A stretch of DNA of 6,035 nucleotides from Deltaproteobacteria bacterium UBA5756 (GTDB taxonomy: Bacteria; Desulfobacterota; Syntrophorhabdia; Syntrophorhabdales; Syntrophorhabdaceae). Position numbers and translations under genes: made by a program. Positions 1-4,851 of this stretch are shown here, in pieces. The stretch is from contig DIFE01000079.1 of the NCBI GenBank assembly GCA_002418985.1, positions 16,631 to 22,665 of the forward strand, read 5' to 3'. The notes beneath the pieces are model-generated. The model saw only the letters and a list, made by a program, of their open reading frames with translations, was not told the origin of the DNA and did no database searches. How positions within the stretch are numbered: position 1 is the first letter of the stretch; each line of letters begins with the position of its first letter.

Positions 1-74
1 GGGACAAGGAATACTGGAAACGGGAACTGAAACGACACCGGGACGAAGGAACTGCTCCGGATATCTGGGGATGA
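1..74 (+). CDS. Possible C-terminal end of an unidentified plus-strand gene
   Basis: From base 3 the plus strand reads 23 sense codons (DKEYWKREL, KRHRDEG, TAPDIWG) and then TGA at 72-74. The composition, rich in charged and aromatic residues with ordinary codons, looks like the tail of a genuine protein, and a likely plus-strand terminator follows about 60 bases later. Frame 2 is also open over the first 100 or so bases, so the frame choice is not secure. I cannot name the family from so short a piece. If real, the gene is convergent with the minus-strand operon. Confidence 0.35.
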   Translation, partial: DKEYWKRELKRHRDEGTAPDIWG

Positions 75-131
75 AAAAGCGGCTTCACATTTCTCGAATT
101 GGGTAAAAAAACAGAAAACAGGTATATCGAC

Positions 132-156
132 AACCTGCTGAACTGCAAGGTTTTTT
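132..156 (+). terminator. Candidate rho-independent terminator, plus strand
   Basis: AACCTGC (132-138) pairs with GCAAGGTT (145-152) around a six-base loop, with one unpaired base in the stem, and a run of six T follows at 151-156. It sits about 60 bases after the TGA at 72-74 and faces the right way to end a plus-strand gene coming from the left. On the minus strand the T-run becomes an A-run ahead of the hairpin, so it would not serve the operon well. Confidence 0.5.
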
Positions 157-172
157 AAATGGCCGGACCACC

Positions 173-193
173 TGAATAGCTTTAACCGCTTGA
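173..193 (+). repeat. Left arm of a 21-base imperfect inverted repeat
   Basis: TGAATAGCT, then TT, then AACCGCTTGA. It matches the reverse complement of 339-359 at 19 of 21 positions; only the central TT differs (GG in the other copy). A further GCCGCTTGA (194-202) follows directly in tandem with the ACCGCTTGA end (185-193). Confidence 0.75.
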
Positions 194-338
194 GCCGCTT
201 GACAGCGCGTATTTAAAAACCCCCCTGTTCCGTCCCCCGAACTTATTCCCATGTGTCCAGGAGTTTACGTCCCCCCCACGTTTCGCGACTGAAACTACGG
301 GACTTCAAACCGGAATGACGGCTTTTGTCCTATCACGT

Positions 339-359
339 TCAAGCGGTTCCAGCTATTCA
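339..359 (-). repeat. Right arm of the 21-base imperfect inverted repeat
   Basis: Read on the minus strand: TGAATAGCT, GG, AACCGCTTGA. It is the partner of 173-193, and the arms enclose 145 bases. It abuts the GC-rich palindrome at 361-374, part of which supplies a fourth copy of the RCCGCTTGA unit (minus strand, 357-365). Confidence 0.75.
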
Positions 360-380
360 AGCGGCCCGGGCCGCTTTTTT
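359..380 (+). terminator. GC-rich hairpin with T-tract at the convergent end of the operon
   Basis: GCGGCCC and GGGCCGC form a perfect 14-base palindrome (361-374), extendable to AAGCGGC/GCCGCTT with a CCGG loop (359-376). Six T (375-380) follow on the plus strand, so the intrinsic-terminator polarity is plus. On the minus strand the hairpin begins within about five bases of the TAA stop of the NfnB-type gene but is followed by only two T and then GAATAG, so it could end operon transcription only weakly or act as a 3' stabilising stem. It could be bidirectional. Confidence 0.5.
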
Positions 381-1812
381 ACCGGTTTTCCATCGTCAGG
401 TGCTCGTGTATGGCGCGGGCCGCCTTTCTGCCGGCCCCCATCGCGAGGATGACCGTTGCCGCTCCGGTCACTATATCGCCGCCTGCCCATACCCTGTCGC
501 GGGTAGTCTTTCCCGTTTCGGGATCGGCCACAAGCGTTCCCCTTTTCGTTGTATCAAGGCCCGGTGTTGTCGCGGGGACAAGGGGATTCGGGCTGTTGCC
601 GATGGCACACACCACGGCATCCATCTGCATCCGGAAATTGGAGCCCGGCATCTCGACGGGCACTCTTCTGCCTGAGGCATCGGGCTCACCGAGCTGCATC
701 TTGATGCATTCTATCTCCCTCACCCAGCCGTTCTCGTCACCTATATATGCGACAGGCAGGGTGAGTACGTCGAAGATCACTCCCTCTTCCTCGGCATTCT
801 CGGCCTCTTCCGCACGGGCCGGAAGCTCGGTGTGGGAACGCCGGTAGACTATATGCGACTCGGAGGCGCCCATACGAAGCGCAGTCCGGGCGGAATCCAT
901 GGCGACGTTCCCGCCGCCGACAACGGCGACCTTTATATGCTTTTTCACCGGCGTTGCCGAACGGGGATACTTGTAGCCCTTCATGAGGTTCATTCGGGTC
1001 AGGTATTCGTTCGCCGAATAAACCCCGTTCAAGTTCTCTCCCGGGATGTTCATGAACCAGGGGAGCCCTGCGCCGGTCCCGACGAAGACCGCATCGAACT
1101 CCTCGAGGAGTTCGTCGATGGAACGCGTCTTCCCGACAACGAAGTCGGTAAATACCTCCACCCCCAGGGCCTTCAGATAGTCCACTTCCCTCTGAACAAT
1201 TGCCTTGGGAAGACGAAATTCGGGGATACCATAGACAAGGACGCCGCCGGCTTTGTGAAGCGCCTCGAAAATGGTCACTTCATGACCGAGGAGGATGAGG
1301 TCGCCGGCGACGGTGAGCCCGGCCGGCCCGGAACCGACAATGGCCACCTTTTTGCCCGTGGGCTTCGCCTTCTGCGGCAGGTCCACTTTTCCCTGGCCTG
1401 CCTCCCAGTCAGCAAGGAACCGCTCAAGCCGACCGATTGCAATCTCGGCCTTTTTGTTGCCGAGGATACATTTCGACTCACACTGGGACTCCTGGGGACA
1501 GACCCTTCCCGAAACTGCCGGCAGGCAGTTCTTTTCCTTGAGTTTCTTTATTCCCGCCCTGAAATCGCCCCTGGTAATACAGGATATAAAACCGGGGATG
1601 TCTATCTCCACGGGACAGCCTGTCACGCAGCGCGGCTTTTTGCACTGGAGACAGCGCGAGGCCTCGGCAAGGGCCAACTCTTCCGTGTAGCCCAGCGCAA
1701 CCTCGTCGAAATTGTTGCGTCTCATCTCGGGAGACTGTCTCGGCATGTCTCTGCGATTGAGATCTATCTTACTTGTCTTTTCCTGAGTTTTCTCTTCATT
1801 CATGCCAGGCAC
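379..1812 (-). CDS. NfnB/GltD-type NADPH-binding FAD/[4Fe-4S] subunit (often annotated glutamate synthase small subunit)
   Basis: A 477-residue protein of the GltD/NfnB/SudA family. The N-terminal Fe-S domain carries C54, C57, C62 and C66 (CLQCKKPRCVTGC) and C105, C111 and C115 (GRVCPQESQCESKC). The FAD Rossmann motif is GSGPAG (160-165). The NADPH motif is GGGNVAMDSA (299-308), followed by YRRSHTELPAR (323-333), whose arginines typically contact the 2'-phosphate. A second FAD motif is AGGDIVTGAATVI (443-455). In Nfn this subunit holds the bifurcating FAD and binds NADPH; in glutamate synthase it feeds GltB. No GltB-type gene is present and an NfnA-type gene lies directly upstream, so the Nfn role is favoured. 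The start is uncertain: GTG at 1812 has AAGGGA only three bases upstream, while ATG at 1803 has the same site twelve bases upstream. They overlap the preceding gene by 17 or 8 bases. Last gene of the operon; the stop is TAA. Confidence 0.94.
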   Translation of the reverse strand: MPGMNEEKTQEKTSKIDLNRRDMPRQSPEMRRNNFDEVALGYTEELALAEASRCLQCKKPRCVTGCPVEIDIPGFISCITRGDFRAGIKKLKEKNCLPAVSGRVCPQESQCESKCILGNKKAEIAIGRLERFLADWEAGQGKVDLPQKAKPTGKKVAIVGSGPAGLTVAGDLILLGHEVTIFEALHKAGGVLVYGIPEFRLPKAIVQREVDYLKALGVEVFTDFVVGKTRSIDELLEEFDAVFVGTGAGLPWFMNIPGENLNGVYSANEYLTRMNLMKGYKYPRSATPVKKHIKVAVVGGGNVAMDSARTALRMGASESHIVYRRSHTELPARAEEAENAEEEGVIFDVLTLPVAYIGDENGWVREIECIKMQLGEPDASGRRVPVEMPGSNFRMQMDAVVCAIGNSPNPLVPATTPGLDTTKRGTLVADPETGKTTRDRVWAGGDIVTGAATVILAMGAGRKAARAIHEHLTMENR

Positions 1813-2653
1813 ACTTCCCTTCGTTATGCGCCGGCGCGTCGCTCCTGCGGAAAAAGATGGTCTCTTCCGTCATGTACGCCTTCCTGCGCGCGAGAAATTC
1901 CTTCCAGTCAATGTCGTGTCCCATGAACTCGGGACCGTCCACACAGGCAAATTTCATCTGTCCGCCGACGGTCACCCGGCACACACCGCACATCCCTGTA
2001 CCATCGATCATGATGGGGTTCAAGTTAACCACGACCGGGATTCCCAGGTCTTTGGTAACCTCCGACGTATGCGCCATGAGATAGGTGCATCCGTTGACAA
2101 AGATCCTGTCGGGCCGCTCGGGCATGTTGTGTATGACGTCCGGCAGGCGGCTGACGTGGCCTTTCTGACCCATGCTCCCGTCGCGGGTTATGGTGATTAT
2201 CTTCTCCGACAACGGGATATATCGCTTGAGCCAGTAGATCAGGTATGAACTCCTGGCCTCCAGCACCATCGTGATCTTGTTTCCCTTCGCCTTCAGCTCC
2301 TTCGCGAGGGGATAGAGGCTCCCTATCCCGTAACATCCTCCCACCAGCATGACGTTGCCGAAATTTTCGATGGATGTCGCGTTTCCCAGCGGACCGACGC
2401 ACGTCGCCACCTCATCGCCGGCTTTGAGCCGGGCAAGCACCGAGGTGGACGCGCCTACCTCCATGAAAACAATGGAGATGGTCCCTTTTTCAGCATCGTA
2501 GTCGGCGATCGAAAGGGGAACACGCTCGCCTTCGTCGGTACCTCGGACGATTACAAACTGTCCGGGCTTTACCTTCGAGGCGATCTGTGGCGACTCTATT
2601 TCAAGCAAATGCATATTTGGAACGATCATCGACCGTTCTATGACCTTATTCAC
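1796..2653 (-). CDS. NfnA/SudB-type ferredoxin-NADP reductase subunit (FAD, NAD(H), [2Fe-2S])
   Basis: A 285-residue subunit of the ferredoxin-NADP reductase/dihydroorotate-dehydrogenase-electron-transfer superfamily, as in Nfn transhydrogenase subunit A (also annotated sulfide dehydrogenase SudB). The FAD-binding motif is R44-V-P-L-S-I, with the expected beta-barrel before it. A Rossmann nucleotide motif, GGCYGIGSLYPLAKEL, lies at 105-120. The C-terminal [2Fe-2S] site has C222, C225 and C237 within DGTGMCGVC and ACVDGPEF. In the Thermotoga NfnAB structure, as I recall, an Asp completes this cluster, and D217 sits at the matching place. In Nfn the FAD of this subunit binds NAD(H). The GTG start overlaps the upstream TGA (GTGA) and is preceded by a strong AAGGAGG at five-base spacing, so translation is both coupled and independently initiated. 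Dihydroorotate dehydrogenase PyrK is an alternative family label, but the NfnB-type gene immediately downstream argues for Nfn. Confidence 0.93.
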   Translation of the reverse strand: MNKVIERSMIVPNMHLLEIESPQIASKVKPGQFVIVRGTDEGERVPLSIADYDAEKGTISIVFMEVGASTSVLARLKAGDEVATCVGPLGNATSIENFGNVMLVGGCYGIGSLYPLAKELKAKGNKITMVLEARSSYLIYWLKRYIPLSEKIITITRDGSMGQKGHVSRLPDVIHNMPERPDRIFVNGCTYLMAHTSEVTKDLGIPVVVNLNPIMIDGTGMCGVCRVTVGGQMKFACVDGPEFMGHDIDWKEFLARRKAYMTEETIFFRRSDAPAHNEGKCAWHE

Positions 2654-4851
2654 TTATGCCTCCTTTCTTCTATCGCCTTCATACCGGCTACATGATCGTG
2701 AAGAGGCACTCCACGGAACGCTGCCGGCGCCGCCGCGTCCCGGCACGGTCCGAACGGGTTGCCTGCCGCCGCCGCCTTGCCTTCCATGACCACTTTTTTC
2801 CTCGGGACCCGCCTTTCTTTACCCGAGAAACCGGGGATCGACTTCTTGATCTCCGATTGGATGGCCGCGAGAGAACTGTATTTCAAAGCTCCCTTTTTCA
2901 TCCTCGCCGCGATACCCGAGATTATCCACCAATCGGGTTTGGATTCCGCGAAAGGGGCCGATGCCCGGTTGAAAGTGAGAATTTTGCCCTCGGAGCTTAT
3001 CGTTGTCCCCGGCGACTCGGTAAAGAGACCGGCGGGCAGGATAAGGTTCGGATCGAACCCTGAAGGTGCGGGCAGGGCATTTTCATAGATCAGGTATTCA
3101 CATTTCGGCATTTCCGGCGAAGGCGCCTCGCCAATAAAGTAGCCGACCTTCCGGTTTTGCTTGAGATCGACGACGCCCGCCGGGTCTTTAAGCTTGAGCA
3201 CCCCGTCGGATTTCAATCCTCCCGGCTTCAGACCCGGTAAGGCCCCCATGGCGAGCATGCCCATGAGGTTGGTATAGGGATGACAGACGATAACCTTCCA
3301 TCCGAGATTATCCCTCATGGCAAGGACGCGCTCGAATATCTCCTTGCGTTTGCCCGAAAAAACGGCATCGGGCCCGATGATGACAACATTGCGGTCGCCC
3401 TTTTTGAACAACGGTGCCGCCGCTTTACTCTTCCTGGTTCCATTGCCCGACATCGACTTCATGATGCCGTCCATGAATTCCGGCCATTTTGCCGCGTCGG
3501 ACTGAAAGGCCTCTTCGGACAGCATGTCAAGGTTGCACTCATGTTCGCTGACAGTCACGAGAATGGCGCCTTTTTTGGCCGCTTTCTTGACTGCGATTCC
3601 CAGCGGGGTAAAACCGTAGGTGGTATCGAGACCGATGGTCAGGATTCCTTTTGTTTCCTCGATCGTATCTATCTGCTCCGACATTACGACAAGGTCCACG
3701 AAAGATCTCAAGTCGCTGCCGAGATCGAATATGACCGATGAAAGGATCGCCTCCGTCCCGATGACCTCCCTGGCAAACCGCTGGGCAACGAAAAGGTCCT
3801 CGTTGGAAAGCTGGGGTGACACGACAACAAAGGTATTTTTCGGCCCGGCCGCTTTGAGCTTCGCCGCGGCCTCGTCGAGTGCCTCTTCCCACGGGAGGAA
3901 GTCGTAGCCCTCAGGTTTGAGTATCGTCGGTCTGGCAAGTCTATCGGGGCTCAAAACATATTCGGGTATGGCGAAACGCCCCTTCACGCAGATGAGGCCG
4001 TGTTCCGTCGGCGAATCATAGTCGGCGCTGACATCCACAACCTCTCCCGCCTTGACCTTGAGGTCAAGGGTACACCCTATGGGACAGTAGGGGCACGTCG
4101 ACTCGACAACCTCGTCAGGTTTGCCGGACCATTTGCTGGCCTTCGCCGACAATGCGCCCGTGGGGCACACGGCGACGCAGGCCCCGCAGAATTCGCAGCC
4201 CGCTTCGAGATGGCTGCGGCCAAACGCGGGTCCGATGGTCGTCATTTTGCCGCGCTGTTTGAAGCTCAATGTTCCGTTGAGCCTGACGTCGTTGCAAACC
4301 CTGACGCAACGACCGCATAAAAGGCATAGATTATAGTCCCTGTCGTAGAAAGGGTCTTCCTTTTCGACAGGAAAATTCCTGTAGTAGACCGGGTAGGACG
4401 TTTCCGTAAGGCCCACCTTCTTCGTGACCTCCTGGAGTTCGCACATGTCGTCGTTAGGGCAATAACGGCATCCCGTGGTGACGCCCACCTTGCGAATCGT
4501 CCCCTGGAAATTTTTGCAGTCTGTTTGTTCCTCGCAGAAAAGACAACTGGCAGGATGCTCGCTCAAAAGGAGCTTCAACACTTCCTGCCGCAAGGTTCTT
4601 ACCTCCGCCGTGTCGGTGCGGATCACCATACCGTCTTCCACGGGCGTGGTGCAGGACGTCGGGAAACCCCTGATGCCGTCAACCTCCACGACACACAGCC
4701 GGCACGCGCCGTAGGAAGGCAGGTGCTCCAGGGCGCACAGCGAAGGTATATCGATGTTGTTATCTCTCGCCGCCTGGAGGATGGTCGTCTTTGCCTTTGC
4801 TTCTACTTTCCTGTTGTCGATGGTGATGGAAACCTTTTTCTCCTTGGTCAT
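2650..4851 (-). CDS. HydA/NuoG-like multi-cluster iron-sulfur protein with degenerate molybdopterin-oxidoreductase domain
   Basis: A 733-residue electron-transfer subunit, probably cytoplasmic (no signal peptide or membrane segment). Domains in order: ferredoxin-like [2Fe-2S] (C39, C50, C53, C67); His-Cys3 [4Fe-4S] (H99, C103, C106, C112); a second C-x2-C-x5-C motif (C128, C131, C137) that looks like a tandem copy of the first; 2x[4Fe-4S] ferredoxin (C176/179/182/186 and C219/222/225/229); and the N7-type [4Fe-4S] of molybdopterin oxidoreductases (C253, C256, C260, C288). Residues 300 to about 680 follow the NuoG/FdhA fold pattern (for example ILTIGLDTTYG at 403-413). No Cys or Sec appears where formate dehydrogenases place the Mo/W ligand, and the protein is shorter than typical FdhA or NuoG (about 900). 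It has no H-cluster domain, so it is not a hydrogenase. Inferred role: carry electrons between the FMN subunit and the Nfn-like pair. The ATG start is supported by GGAGAG six bases upstream. Annotation pipelines may call it 'formate dehydrogenase alpha', which I consider wrong. Confidence 0.93.
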   Translation of the reverse strand: MTKEKKVSITIDNRKVEAKAKTTILQAARDNNIDIPSLCALEHLPSYGACRLCVVEVDGIRGFPTSCTTPVEDGMVIRTDTAEVRTLRQEVLKLLLSEHPASCLFCEEQTDCKNFQGTIRKVGVTTGCRYCPNDDMCELQEVTKKVGLTETSYPVYYRNFPVEKEDPFYDRDYNLCLLCGRCVRVCNDVRLNGTLSFKQRGKMTTIGPAFGRSHLEAGCEFCGACVAVCPTGALSAKASKWSGKPDEVVESTCPYCPIGCTLDLKVKAGEVVDVSADYDSPTEHGLICVKGRFAIPEYVLSPDRLARPTILKPEGYDFLPWEEALDEAAAKLKAAGPKNTFVVVSPQLSNEDLFVAQRFAREVIGTEAILSSVIFDLGSDLRSFVDLVVMSEQIDTIEETKGILTIGLDTTYGFTPLGIAVKKAAKKGAILVTVSEHECNLDMLSEEAFQSDAAKWPEFMDGIMKSMSGNGTRKSKAAAPLFKKGDRNVVIIGPDAVFSGKRKEIFERVLAMRDNLGWKVIVCHPYTNLMGMLAMGALPGLKPGGLKSDGVLKLKDPAGVVDLKQNRKVGYFIGEAPSPEMPKCEYLIYENALPAPSGFDPNLILPAGLFTESPGTTISSEGKILTFNRASAPFAESKPDWWIISGIAARMKKGALKYSSLAAIQSEIKKSIPGFSGKERRVPRKKVVMEGKAAAAGNPFGPCRDAAAPAAFRGVPLHDHVAGMKAIEERRHK
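2659..2665 (-). promoter_or_regulatory. Strong ribosome binding site of the NfnA-type gene
   Basis: AAGGAGG on the minus strand, five bases before the GTG at 2653-2651. It fixes this GTG as the start despite the rarer codon, and it lies inside the last codons of the upstream gene. Confidence 0.8.

Larger units (their letters stand above)
75..378. other. Intergenic region, no convincing gene
   Basis: About 300 bases between the possible plus-strand gene tail and the end of the operon. It holds the two hairpins and the inverted repeat listed separately, plus C-tracts on the plus strand at 220-225, 234-238 and 271-277. The octamer CGTCCCCC occurs twice in direct orientation (231-238 and 268-275). 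I see no tRNA, CRISPR array or insertion-sequence gene. The plus-strand reading frame that starts here at 325 is antisense to the NfnB-type gene for most of its length and lacks family features. Confidence 0.7.

Noticed and set aside
173..359. CRISPR array or insertion sequence
   Set aside because: The repeats are short, inverted and few, without regular spacers, and there is no transposase gene or clear target duplication in the window.
379..1812. Glutamate synthase small subunit acting with GltB
   Set aside because: No large-subunit gene is in the window, and an NfnA-type gene overlaps directly upstream, the arrangement expected of Nfn.
832..1926. Long plus-strand open frame (364 codons) antisense to the NfnB-type gene and the end of the NfnA-type gene
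   Set aside because: It has no recognisable motif and its apparent composition follows from the codon pattern of the well-supported minus-strand genes. Both of those are intact with full cofactor motifs.
3280..3741. Plus-strand open frame (153 codons) inside the NuoG-like gene
   Set aside because: Antisense shadow of a GC-rich coding region. It has no family features and overlaps a continuous conserved domain on the other strand.
2650..4851. Formate dehydrogenase or [FeFe]-hydrogenase identity for the NuoG-like protein
   Set aside because: No Cys/Sec Mo ligand is visible in the oxidoreductase domain and no H-cluster cysteine motifs follow the ferredoxin domains.
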